DNA of 64,000 nt, from positions 2,700,001-2,764,000 of the forward strand of contig NZ_FNSI01000001.1 of NCBI RefSeq assembly GCF_900104955.1. The letters run 5' to 3'. The notes under the pieces are model-generated. The model did not search any database. It was not told where the DNA came from and saw only the letters and a program-made list of their open reading frames with translations. Below are positions 26,691 through 35,265 of the stretch, piece by piece. Positions within the stretch are counted from its first letter, which is position 1, and every line of letters begins with the position of its first letter. The stretch comes from Beijerinckia sp. 28-YEA-48. GTDB lineage: Bacteria > Pseudomonadota > Alphaproteobacteria > Rhizobiales > Beijerinckiaceae. The position numbers and the translations under genes were made by a program.

Positions 26691-27656
26691 TTGGATCCCA
26701 TCGTGGTCAGCAAGGACAAGCCCGAACAGCTGATGACCCCGGCGCGCCTCGCCCAGGCGGTCACCGGCGACGCGTGGACATTGCACATCCTGCGGCACGC
26801 CTTCCGCGGGACACGGCGTTATAGCCAGTGGCGCGAGCTTTTCGCTGGCGAGGGCATGCCCATCCCCGAACCTGTGTTGAGTGATCGCCTAGGACGGCTG
26901 GTGTCTTATCAAGTCCTCGAGCGACAGCCCACCACGCCGCAGGGCGCGCATCTTGAATACCGGTTGACCGATCGCGGCCTTGAACTGTGGACGCTGTTGA
27001 TCTCGATCCGGGATTGGGAAGAGCGTTATGCTGGCGGGCGACGCGGCAAAAATACGGCGATGATCGTGCATACGAGTTGTGGCCACCCGACGCATCCGAC
27101 CCTGATCTGCTCCCATTGCAGCAAAACCGTCACGGCGCGCGACACCAGGCTCGACATGATCGTCGCCAAGTCCGGCACGTCCGCTGCAAAATTATTGAAA
27201 GTGCCCAATACACGCCGCTCGAACGCCGCCGAGCGTGGTGCGCGCGGCAAATTCCTGCGCACTCAGACCTTGCAGATCATCGGCGACCGTTGGAGCAATA
27301 TGCTGCTAGGCGCCCTCTTCCTCGGCAAGCACGGCTTCGACGAATTGCGAGGCTTCCTGGCGATTCCACCGGCCGTTCTTTCCAATCGCCTGGCGAAATT
27401 CGTGTCGCTGGGCGTGTTGCAGAAAGAGAACCACGCCGAAACCCCACGCCGCAAATTCTACCGGCTGACCGACAAAGGCCTGGCGCTGTTTCCGCTCGTC
27501 ATTTTCACGGTCGACTGGGGCAATCGCTGGCTGACCGCTCATCCGGAACATTTCCGCATCGTCCACACCACGTGCGGCGCCACGCTGCGCCCGACGCTGG
27601 CCTGCAGCCATTGCCACGAGCATCTGCAACGCCAGACGGTGCAACTGGTCCCCTGA
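26691..27656 (+). CDS. Tandem HxlR-type regulator with two cysteine-containing modules (2)
   Basis: 321-aa regulator with two HxlR winged-helix units. The first contains AVTGDAWTLHILRHAFRGTRRYSQW, the second IIGDRWSNMLLGALFLGKHGFDEL. Each unit is followed by a Cys-rich segment, IVHTSCGHPTHPTLICSHC and IVHTTCGATLRPTLACSHC, a C-x10-C-x2-C pattern that could bind zinc or sense redox or electrophiles. The regulator at 16166 has the same layout but no such cysteines. The start is uncertain: TTG at 26691 follows AAGG, with GTG at 26703 or ATG at 26733 possible. It is flanked by two ACTTCA operators. Confidence 0.83.
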   Translation: MDPIVVSKDKPEQLMTPARLAQAVTGDAWTLHILRHAFRGTRRYSQWRELFAGEGMPIPEPVLSDRLGRLVSYQVLERQPTTPQGAHLEYRLTDRGLELWTLLISIRDWEERYAGGRRGKNTAMIVHTSCGHPTHPTLICSHCSKTVTARDTRLDMIVAKSGTSAAKLLKVPNTRRSNAAERGARGKFLRTQTLQIIGDRWSNMLLGALFLGKHGFDELRGFLAIPPAVLSNRLAKFVSLGVLQKENHAETPRRKFYRLTDKGLALFPLVIFTVDWGNRWLTAHPEHFRIVHTTCGATLRPTLACSHCHEHLQRQTVQLVP

Positions 27657-27697
27657 CATGAGCGCAAGGCCCGTTTTCAACGACGTTACCGCCTGAC

Positions 27698-27726
27698 TTG
27701 TTTACTTCAATAAATGAAGTTATAGT
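27698..27726 (+). promoter_or_regulatory. Module B promoter with ACTTCA..TGAAGT operator (site 3)
   Basis: TTGTTT (27698-27703) and TATAGT (27721-27726) are separated by 17 bases, and those 17 bases are exactly the imperfect palindrome ACTTCAATAAATGAAGT. A protein bound there would occupy the spacer, as in repressors of the TetR/MerR-type promoters. GGGAGG and the thiolase ATG follow downstream. Confidence 0.75.
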
Positions 27727-27745
27727 CCTGACGGGAGGACAAGCC

Positions 27746-28945
27746 ATGGATGCCTATATCGTCGATGCGGTTCGCAGCCCTCGCGGCGTCGCCAAACCCA
27801 CCGGAGCCCTGGCCAGCGTAAAACCCGTTCACCTCTTGGCGCAGATGCTCACCGCCGTACAGGACCGGGCTGGCTTCGATCCCGAACAGATTGACGATCT
27901 CATTGTCGGCTGCGTCACCCAGAGCGGCGACCAGGGCGCCAATATCGGCAAGACAGCGGCGCTCTATGCGGGCTGGAGCCCCAATGTCTCGGGCATGACC
28001 CTCAATCGCTTCTGTGCTTCGGGCCTTACAGCGGTGAACCTTGCTGCCGCGCAGGCCGCCGCCAATGAAGGGGCCGTGGTGGCCGGCGGCGTCGAAATGA
28101 TGTCGCGCGTGCCGATGTTCGGCGACAATGGCGCTTTGTTCACCGACAAGGAAGTCGCCAAGCGCACCAATTTCGTTCACATCGGCCTCAGCGCCGATCT
28201 CGTCGCCACCCAGCATGGTTTCAGCCGCGCGCAATGCGACGACTATGCCTTTCTCTCCCATAGCCGCGCCGCCGCCGCCAAAGCCGAGGGCCGGTTCAGC
28301 CGCTCGCTGGCGCCGGTGAAATCCGCCGAAGGCGCTATCGTGTTGGAAGCCGACGAGACAGTGCGCGCCGATGTGACGCGCGAGAAACTAGCGGCGCGAG
28401 ACGCGGCCTTCCTGGAGGCCGGCGCCAAGGGCGGCGATGATCGTCTGCGCGCCCTGTTTCCCGATCTCAGCGAAATCCGTCACGTCCATCACGTCGGCAA
28501 TTCGCCGCAGATGGCCGATGGCGCGGCCGCCGTTCTGGTCGCGTCAGAGAAGGCGCTGAAAGATCTCGGCCTCAAACCACGCGCCCGCATTCTTGGCTGG
28601 AGCGAAGCCTGCACCGCCATCACCCAGACGGGCGCGGTGGAGGCGACACGCAAATGCCTCGCTCGCACCGGTATGAAGATCGAGGATATCGATCTGTTCG
28701 AGGTGCGTGATTCCTTCGCCGCTGTGACCCTGCATTACATTCATGCGCTCGGCATTCCGTTGGAGCGCTTCAACGTCAACGGCTCGTCCATCGCGCTCGG
28801 CCATCCCATGGGCGCCACCGGCGCGATGTTGGTCAGCACCTTGCTCGACGAACTCGAGCGCCGCAACGCGCGCTACGGCCTCATCGGCATCGCTGGCGCC
28901 GCCGGCGTCGCCACCGTTACGCTCGTCGAAAATCTCGCCGCCTGA
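27746..28945 (+). CDS. Thiolase-family protein with altered active site (module B)
   Basis: 399-aa thiolase-like protein, first gene of module B, with the ATG at 27746 after GGGAGGACAAGCC. The nucleophile Cys90 (NRFCASG) and the His of LGHPMGATG are intact. The NEAF motif reads VRDSFA, and the C-terminal CxGGG Cys is missing (IAGAAGVAT). The module A enzyme lost the same two positions, so the change is probably functional rather than decay. A role in acyl-CoA chain shortening is assumed from context. Confidence 0.82.
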   Translation: MDAYIVDAVRSPRGVAKPTGALASVKPVHLLAQMLTAVQDRAGFDPEQIDDLIVGCVTQSGDQGANIGKTAALYAGWSPNVSGMTLNRFCASGLTAVNLAAAQAAANEGAVVAGGVEMMSRVPMFGDNGALFTDKEVAKRTNFVHIGLSADLVATQHGFSRAQCDDYAFLSHSRAAAAKAEGRFSRSLAPVKSAEGAIVLEADETVRADVTREKLAARDAAFLEAGAKGGDDRLRALFPDLSEIRHVHHVGNSPQMADGAAAVLVASEKALKDLGLKPRARILGWSEACTAITQTGAVEATRKCLARTGMKIEDIDLFEVRDSFAAVTLHYIHALGIPLERFNVNGSSIALGHPMGATGAMLVSTLLDELERRNARYGLIGIAGAAGVATVTLVENLAA

Positions 28946-28968
28946 CGGTTGGCGCCAGGAGCATCGTC

Positions 28969-30441
28969 ATGAAAACCTCGCACACGATCCCCAGCACCAT
29001 CGTTTTCCCCAACGAAAATCCCTATCTCAACGAAGCCTGGAAGCCCTGCGACACCGAATGGACGGTGACGGCGCCGGATCTCGAAGTCATCGGCGAGATT
29101 CCACGCGATCTGAACGGCGTCTATCTGCGCAACGGCCACAACCAGGTGCATGAACCGATCGGCCGGTTTCATCCTTTCGATGGCGACAGCATGGTGCACG
29201 CCGTCCATCTGGAAAATGGCAAGGCGGCCTATCGCAATCGCTATACTCGCACCATCGGCTTTCTCGCCGAACAGGCGGCGGGCAAATCGCTCTGGCCCGG
29301 CATTATCGAGCCGCGCAAAGGCTCACGCCGGGGCTGGGGCAGCATCGGCAAGATGAAGGACAATGCCGGCACCGACATTCTCGTCCATGGCGGCAAGGTC
29401 ATCGTCGCCATGTCCCAGTGCAGCGAACCCTATCGGCTTGACCCGATCACCTTGGAGACCTTCGGCCCCGACGAGAATTGGGCTCTGGACGTGCAGCCCC
29501 ATGGCATCTGCTCGCATTTCAAACATGACCTGGCGTCCGGCCATATGATGTTCTTCAACTATGGCGAACGCCATCCCTATATGAATTACGGGGTCGTCGA
29601 CCGTCACAACAAACTCGTCCACTACGTGCCGATCGAACTGCCCGGCCCGCGCTGGCCGCATGATCTCGGCTTCACCAGCAACTATTCGATCTTGCACGAT
29701 CTGCCGATGTTCTTCGACCAGGCGCTTTTGGCCAAGGGCGCGCATCGCCTCGCTTTCCATCGCGATGTGCCGGCGCGTTTCGGCATCATTCCGCGTTTCG
29801 GCGCCAACAGCGACGTCAAATGGTTCGAGGCCAAGCCCTGCTACATCCTGCATCTGGCCAATTGTTATGAAGACGGCGACGACGTGGTCATGGAAGGCTG
29901 CATCCAGACCAACCCACTGCCCGACCTCTCGCAATTCCCGAAAGAGGGCTATGCCCGCATGATGGCCATGCTCGACATGCATCTGCAGGAAACCCACATG
30001 CATCGCTGGCGCTTCAACATGAAGACCGGCCAGACGAAGGAAGAATATCTCGACGATCAGGTCACCGAATTTCCGATGACCAATGCGGATCTTGGCGGAC
30101 GGCCCTATCGCTACAGCTACAATGCGCTGCCAGCCAAAGGCTTCTGGCTCCTCGAAGGCCTGAAGAAATACGATTTCCAAACCGGCCAGACGCAAACCTA
30201 TATGATGCCGAAGGGTTGCTATATCAGCGAAGCCCCTTTCGCGCCGCGCCCGCACGGCCAGGGTGAGGACGATGGCTATCTCCTCACCTTCGTCACCAAT
30301 CTCAACAGCGGCCGCGGCGAATGCGCCATCTTCGACGCGCAGGACATCACCAAAGGACCGATCGCGCGCATTCTCCTACCGCATCAGGTGCCAAGCGGCG
30401 CGCACGCCTTCTGGGCGCCGTCCGATCTCCTCGTCGCATAA
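28969..30441 (+). CDS. Carotenoid oxygenase family dioxygenase (module B)
   Basis: 490-aa relative of the module A dioxygenase, predicted to cleave a C=C bond with O2 at a four-His iron centre. The ligands are at about residues 183 (ICSHFK), 231 (WPHDLGFTSNY), 295 (ILHLANCYEDG) and 479 (SGAHAFWA). The N-terminal EVIGEIPRDLNGVYLRNGHN matches the KVIGEIPRDLHGAYVRNGPN segment of module A. AGGAG lies before the ATG. It sits between thiolase and the nitronate monooxygenase-like gene, an order that differs from module A. Confidence 0.88.
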   Translation: MKTSHTIPSTIVFPNENPYLNEAWKPCDTEWTVTAPDLEVIGEIPRDLNGVYLRNGHNQVHEPIGRFHPFDGDSMVHAVHLENGKAAYRNRYTRTIGFLAEQAAGKSLWPGIIEPRKGSRRGWGSIGKMKDNAGTDILVHGGKVIVAMSQCSEPYRLDPITLETFGPDENWALDVQPHGICSHFKHDLASGHMMFFNYGERHPYMNYGVVDRHNKLVHYVPIELPGPRWPHDLGFTSNYSILHDLPMFFDQALLAKGAHRLAFHRDVPARFGIIPRFGANSDVKWFEAKPCYILHLANCYEDGDDVVMEGCIQTNPLPDLSQFPKEGYARMMAMLDMHLQETHMHRWRFNMKTGQTKEEYLDDQVTEFPMTNADLGGRPYRYSYNALPAKGFWLLEGLKKYDFQTGQTQTYMMPKGCYISEAPFAPRPHGQGEDDGYLLTFVTNLNSGRGECAIFDAQDITKGPIARILLPHQVPSGAHAFWAPSDLLVA

Positions 30442-30461
30442 CCGATATCGCGAGAAGCCCC

Positions 30462-31475
30462 ATGACGAACCGGCAACTCCCCGCCTCCCTGACCGATGGA
30501 CTGGAACTGCCACTGATCGTGGCGCCGATGTTCCTGGTCTCCGGCGTCGATCTTGTCGCCGCCGCTTGCCGCAACGGTACGATCGGCGCATTGCCGTCGC
30601 TCAATGCGCGCTCACCAGAGATTCTGGACGCCTGGCTGAAGGATCTGACGACACGCCTTGAGGATGATCGCCAGTCCGGCAATGCGCCAGCGCCCTGGGC
30701 GGTCAATCTCGTCGTCCACTCCACCAACAAACGATTGGCGCCAGACCTCCATCTTTGCGTCAAATATCGCGCGCCGCTGATCATCACCGCGCTCGGTGGC
30801 CCAAGGGCGGTGGTCGATACGGTGCATAGTTATGGCGGCCTGGTCTTCGCCGACGTCAACACGCCGGCCTATGCACGCAAGGCGGCCGACACCGGCGTCG
30901 ATGGGCTGGTGCTTGTCTGTTCGGGTGCCGGTGGCCACACCGGGCCGATGACGGCGCCGGCCTTCGTCGCCAGCGTGCGCTCCTTCTTCGATGGCATCAT
31001 CGTCGTCGCCGGCGGCCTGACCTCCGGGCAGCATCTGCGCGCCGTCCAGGCGATGGGGGCTGATCTCGGCTATATGGGCACCAATTTCATCGCCACCGAA
31101 GAGAGCCTGGCACAACCGGGCTACAAACAGATGGTGGTCGACAGCCAGTTCTCCGACATTATCTGCACCAATGCGATCACCGGCGCCTATGCCAACAAGC
31201 TGCGGCCGAGCCTGGTCGCCGCCGGCCTCGACCCCGACAATCTCAAGCCACGCGGCAAATTCGAAATGGCGAGCGCGGGAGAGGACCAGAAAGCCTGGCG
31301 CGATCTGTGGTCCGCCGGCCATAGCGTCGAGCAGGTGAAAGCGATCCGTACCACCGCGGAGGCCATCACCGAGATCGGGCGCGGTTATGATGAAGCCCTG
31401 GCCGCCGAGCTGAACGATCCCTGGCGGCGGATGCGGCAGACCACCATGCAAGCGACGAAGAAAGTCACGGCATGA
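30462..31475 (+). CDS. Nitronate monooxygenase/2-nitropropane dioxygenase-like flavoprotein (module B)
   Basis: 337-aa FMN TIM-barrel protein, paralogue of the module A protein at 7910. Both share APMFLVSGVDLV near the N-terminus and AGGHTG with the predicted catalytic His. The ATG at 30462 was chosen because it matches the N-terminus of the paralogue. Its stop overlaps the start of the acyl-CoA synthetase (ATGA), the same gene adjacency as in module A. Whether it acts on nitronates or on an acyl intermediate is unknown. Confidence 0.8.
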   Translation: MTNRQLPASLTDGLELPLIVAPMFLVSGVDLVAAACRNGTIGALPSLNARSPEILDAWLKDLTTRLEDDRQSGNAPAPWAVNLVVHSTNKRLAPDLHLCVKYRAPLIITALGGPRAVVDTVHSYGGLVFADVNTPAYARKAADTGVDGLVLVCSGAGGHTGPMTAPAFVASVRSFFDGIIVVAGGLTSGQHLRAVQAMGADLGYMGTNFIATEESLAQPGYKQMVVDSQFSDIICTNAITGAYANKLRPSLVAAGLDPDNLKPRGKFEMASAGEDQKAWRDLWSAGHSVEQVKAIRTTAEAITEIGRGYDEALAAELNDPWRRMRQTTMQATKKVTA

Positions 31476-33172
31476 GGATTTGCGATGCCGTGACCGCTCA
31501 GCGCTTCCGCGAGGCTGGATGGTGGCCGGACACGACTCTCGACGATCAGCTTTTCCGCCATATGCGCGAACGGCCGCAACAGGAAGCCATTGTCGACCCG
31601 CCTAATCGCGCCGAGATCGACGGGCAACCGCCAGCGCGGCTGACCTGGGCTGATTTCGGCGACGCCGTCTCCCGCCTTACCGCTGCCTTGGCGCGCAACG
31701 GCATCGGCGCCGACGATGTTCTGGTGGCCCAGATGGCCAATACCTGGGAGATCATCGCGCTTTATTTCGCGGCGGCGCGGCTCGGCGCCATCGTCTCGCC
31801 AGTGCCGACGCAATATCGCGAGCGCGATGTCGGCTATGTGGTCGAGCACGTGCGGGCCCGGGCATTGATCGTCACGCCGCGCATCGGCCGACACGATTTC
31901 ACCGCGATGGCGTCTGCCATCGCCAAGGCTGCATCGATTAGGCTTTTTACGATCGGCGACAGCAGCGAATCTGGCATCGATCTCACAGCGGAGATGGAGA
32001 AAGACGTAGGAGAGTATACCGCAGTATCGCCGGCCCATGCCGACGATATCGTCTGCCTGTGCTGGACCTCGGGCAGCGAGGGCCGACCGAAGGGCGTGGC
32101 GCGCAGTCATTCGCAATGGCTCGCCATCGCGCCGATGATCGTGGAATCGGCCAATCTTCAGCCCGGCTGTCGCATTCTCAATGGACGACCGGTCGTTACC
32201 ATTGGCGCGATGACGGCAACTTTGTCGCCCTGGCTGCAGCTCGGCGGCACGCTGGTCAATCATCATCCGTTTTCGCTGGATGTCTTCATCGACCAGATTT
32301 TCAACGAAGCCATCGACTTCACCGGCTGCGCGCCGGCCATGCTGGTCAAAATGGCGGAACATCCTGCGATGCAGAGCCGACGCGATCTCGGCCGACTGCG
32401 CACCATCAGCTCGGGCTCGGCACAATTGCCGGCGCATCTGATCCGGCTCTATCGCGATCGCTTCGGTGTCGATCTCCTCAATGTTTTCGGTTCGACCGAA
32501 GGGACGATGCTGGCCAGTACGCCCCAAGACATGCCCAACCCCGAGGATCGTGCCGCCTATTTCCCGCGCTATGGCGCGGATCGCTGCTGGCAGCTGTCTC
32601 TGGCGCAGGGGATTGAGAGTCTGCTGAAAGATCCAGAGACGGGGAAGCTGATCGAGGTGCCGGGGAAACCCGGCGAATTGCACCACCGTGGCCCTTTCAC
32701 CTTCTTGGGCTATTTCAACGCCCCGGAACTCTCCGAAGCGGCCTTTGACACGGAAGGTTTTGCCCGCACGGGCGATCTGTTCGAGATCGCTGGCGATCGG
32801 CAGCAATATTACCGTTTCGTCGGCCGCCTGAAGGATATCATCGTGCGCGGCGGCATGAACATTTCCACGGCGGAGGTGGAGGCGCTGGTGGTATCGCATC
32901 CGGCAGTTCTGGAAGTGGCCGCGGTCGGCGTGCCCGATGCGGCGTTGGGCGAAAAGGTCGCGATCGCCGTGGTCTTCCGCGACGGCGCCACCGCCTCGCT
33001 GGCGGAGATCAACACGTTTCTGCGCGAAGCCTGCGGCATTGCCCTCTTTAAACAGCCCGAGCATCTGATCGGCCTTGAGGCGCTGCCGCGCACGGCCGTC
33101 GGTAAAGTGGACAAGATCGCGTTGCGCAAAATGGTCGCTGACGGAGTTTACGCCACAGGACCACGGGCATGA
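31472..33172 (+). CDS. AMP-forming acyl-CoA synthetase (module B)
   Basis: 566-aa carboxylate-CoA ligase with the ATP loop IVCLCWTSGSEGRPKGVARSH, NVFGSTEG, FARTGDLFEIAGDRQQYYRFVGRLKDIIVRGGMNIS, and a C-terminal TAVGKVDK Lys. It is colinear with the module A synthetase at 8863, and both have the GWW...RP....DPPN N-terminus. It overlaps both neighbours by four bases. It should activate the acid derived from dioxygenase cleavage or imported from outside. Confidence 0.86.
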   Translation: MRICDAVTAQRFREAGWWPDTTLDDQLFRHMRERPQQEAIVDPPNRAEIDGQPPARLTWADFGDAVSRLTAALARNGIGADDVLVAQMANTWEIIALYFAAARLGAIVSPVPTQYRERDVGYVVEHVRARALIVTPRIGRHDFTAMASAIAKAASIRLFTIGDSSESGIDLTAEMEKDVGEYTAVSPAHADDIVCLCWTSGSEGRPKGVARSHSQWLAIAPMIVESANLQPGCRILNGRPVVTIGAMTATLSPWLQLGGTLVNHHPFSLDVFIDQIFNEAIDFTGCAPAMLVKMAEHPAMQSRRDLGRLRTISSGSAQLPAHLIRLYRDRFGVDLLNVFGSTEGTMLASTPQDMPNPEDRAAYFPRYGADRCWQLSLAQGIESLLKDPETGKLIEVPGKPGELHHRGPFTFLGYFNAPELSEAAFDTEGFARTGDLFEIAGDRQQYYRFVGRLKDIIVRGGMNISTAEVEALVVSHPAVLEVAAVGVPDAALGEKVAIAVVFRDGATASLAEINTFLREACGIALFKQPEHLIGLEALPRTAVGKVDKIALRKMVADGVYATGPRA

Positions 33173-33900
33173 GCCGACAGACCCTCGTTCTCATCCCTGG
33201 CATGCTCAACAATGCGACGGTGTGGAGCGAGGTCGCGCCCGCCCTCACCGACGTGGCGGATGTACATATCCCGATATTCAGCGATGAAAACACAATCGAA
33301 GCCATGGCCGAGACAGTGCTGGCCTCAGCCCCGCCAGGGCCGCTAGCCATCGCCGGCTTTTCCATGGGCGGTTGGGTGGCGCAGGCGGTATTTCGCCAGG
33401 CGAAAGATCGCACCACGCGCCTCGCCTTCATCAGTTCAGGCGCAAGCCCGGCTGATCAGAAAGAACTGGACACGTTCACGCGCACCGGCAACAGCGTGCC
33501 GAGTAATTTCGAAGCCCTGCTGGCGCGCATGTTCCCGGCAACAGTCCATCCCTCGCGGCTTGAGGACACGGCGCTTGCCGCGACAGCCATTCAGATGTGG
33601 CGCGAGGTCGGCCCGATCACTTTCGTGCAGCAGCGCCAGGCTGTCGTCGACCGGCCGGATCTGCGCCCGCATCTGCGCGCTCTCGACATTCCCGTGCTCA
33701 TCGCCTGCGGGCGTGAGGATCCGGTGTGTCCACCGGCTTTTTCGCAGGAACTCGGCGCTTTGATGCCGTCAGCGCATATTGTCTTCGTCGAGCAATGCGG
33801 GCATCTTTTGCCCTTCGAACGTCCAGACGAACTTGCCGGCCTCATGCGGCAGTGGCTCGCGGCCAAGCAAGGTATCACGCAGGGAGAGAGACATGGCTGA
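33169..33900 (+). CDS. Alpha/beta hydrolase (module B)
   Basis: 243-aa small alpha/beta hydrolase with LIPGMLNNATVW, the nucleophile motif GFSMGG, an Asp in CGREDPVCPP and a His in QCGHLLPFERP. It resembles esterases and enol-lactone or C-C hydrolases (MhpC/PcaD-like fold) found in catabolic operons. Start and stop both overlap neighbouring genes, so it is firmly part of module B. The specific reaction cannot be assigned. Confidence 0.82.
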   Translation: MSRQTLVLIPGMLNNATVWSEVAPALTDVADVHIPIFSDENTIEAMAETVLASAPPGPLAIAGFSMGGWVAQAVFRQAKDRTTRLAFISSGASPADQKELDTFTRTGNSVPSNFEALLARMFPATVHPSRLEDTALAATAIQMWREVGPITFVQQRQAVVDRPDLRPHLRALDIPVLIACGREDPVCPPAFSQELGALMPSAHIVFVEQCGHLLPFERPDELAGLMRQWLAAKQGITQGERHG

Positions 33901-35128
33901 GCCGATCTATATCCTCGGCGGACATCAGACCGATTTCGCCAAGGCATGGTCGCGCGAAGGCCAGGACATTGCCGACATGGTGCGCGTGGCGACCGAGAGC
34001 GCGCTCGCTGACGCCGCGCTTGACGCATCCGCCATCGAGACCATCCATGTCGGCAATGCATTTGGCGAAGCGCAGCGGCGGCAAGGGCATCTGGGCGCCA
34101 TGGTGGCGCAGGTCGTTCCTGAATTATGGGGCGTGCCGGCCATGCGCCATGAGGGCGCTTGCGCGTCCAGCTCGCTCGCCACGCTCGCCGCCATGGCGGA
34201 GATCGAGGCTGGGCGCTACGGCTGCGCGCTGGTGCTCGGCGTCGAGGAATTGAAGAACCTGCCCGGCGATGTCTCGTCGCAGAACCAAAACGCCGCCGCC
34301 TGGCAGGGACACGAGGGCATCGACTGCCGCTTCATGTGGCCTGCCGTCTTCGGCCGCCTGGCTGGCGAGTATGACCGGCGCTACGGGCTCGACCGGCGCC
34401 ATCTCAACCGGATCGCCGAACTCAATTATGGCAATGCCAAGCGCAATCCAAATGCACAGACGCGCACGTGGCAGTTCAACGAACTGAGTTTCACCGATGA
34501 CGACAATGCCAATCCGATGATCGAGCCCGGCACCCGGCGGCAGGATTGCGGCCAGATCACCGATGGCGCCACGGCGGTGATCCTGGCCTCCGAGCGCGTT
34601 GCGAAGGACTATGCGGATCGGCGTGGCATCCGGCTCGAAAGCCTACCGCGCATTCTCGGCTGGGGCCATCGCAATGCCGGCTTGAAATTTCTCGACAAGA
34701 TCGAACGCAGCCGCGACAGCGAATATATCTTCCCTCATGTGCGCCAGACGATCACCGACGCCTGGCAGCGCGCCGGCATCACCGGCGTCGACGATCTCGA
34801 TGGCATCGAAACCCATGATTGCTTCACCACGACGGAATATATGGCGATCGACCATTTCGGCATTACGCCGCCCGGCCAAAGCTGGCGCGCGGTGGAGAAT
34901 GGCGACATCGACATGGGCGGTCGCATTCCGATCAATGCGTCGGGCGGTTTGATCGGCGGCGGCCATCCGGTCGGCGCGACAGGCGCACGCATGCTTCTCG
35001 ACACGGCGCGGCAAGTGACCGGCAAAGCCGGCGACACCCAGATCGACAATGCCAAGACACTCGCCACGTTGAACATCGGCGGCTCCTGCGCGACGGTGGT
35101 GAGCTTCGTGGTCGGCGTCCGCGACTGA
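33893..35128 (+). CDS. SCP2-type thiolase/acetyl-CoA acetyltransferase-like protein
   Basis: 411-aa thiolase-superfamily protein of the SCP2-thiolase (lipid-transfer) branch. It has the nucleophile Cys in EGACASSS, the HDCF motif (ETHDCFTTTEY) that replaces NEAF in this branch, and GGGHPVGATG. SCP2 thiolases act on branched or steroid-like 3-ketoacyl-CoAs, which fits a terpenoid- or apocarotenoid-like substrate; the fit is inferred. It is the last gene of module B, and its start overlaps the hydrolase stop. No clear terminator follows before 35266. Confidence 0.83.
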   Translation: MAEPIYILGGHQTDFAKAWSREGQDIADMVRVATESALADAALDASAIETIHVGNAFGEAQRRQGHLGAMVAQVVPELWGVPAMRHEGACASSSLATLAAMAEIEAGRYGCALVLGVEELKNLPGDVSSQNQNAAAWQGHEGIDCRFMWPAVFGRLAGEYDRRYGLDRRHLNRIAELNYGNAKRNPNAQTRTWQFNELSFTDDDNANPMIEPGTRRQDCGQITDGATAVILASERVAKDYADRRGIRLESLPRILGWGHRNAGLKFLDKIERSRDSEYIFPHVRQTITDAWQRAGITGVDDLDGIETHDCFTTTEYMAIDHFGITPPGQSWRAVENGDIDMGGRIPINASGGLIGGGHPVGATGARMLLDTARQVTGKAGDTQIDNAKTLATLNIGGSCATVVSFVVGVRD

Positions 35129-35265
35129 GCTTGGTCGGTCGAACCGGGAAGCAAGACGACATTTCGACGACATTTGCGCCAAGGATGTCCATCCACAACC
35201 TTGGCCGCGCCCGCTTTACCTCGTGCGAACATCTGGCCTAGATTGGATCGGCGGATGGCGAGAGG

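Noticed and set aside
31385-33064. Long open frame opposite the module B acyl-CoA synthetase
   Set aside because: The synthetase on the plus strand has all family motifs; the antisense product is low-complexity without ribosome site or homology features.
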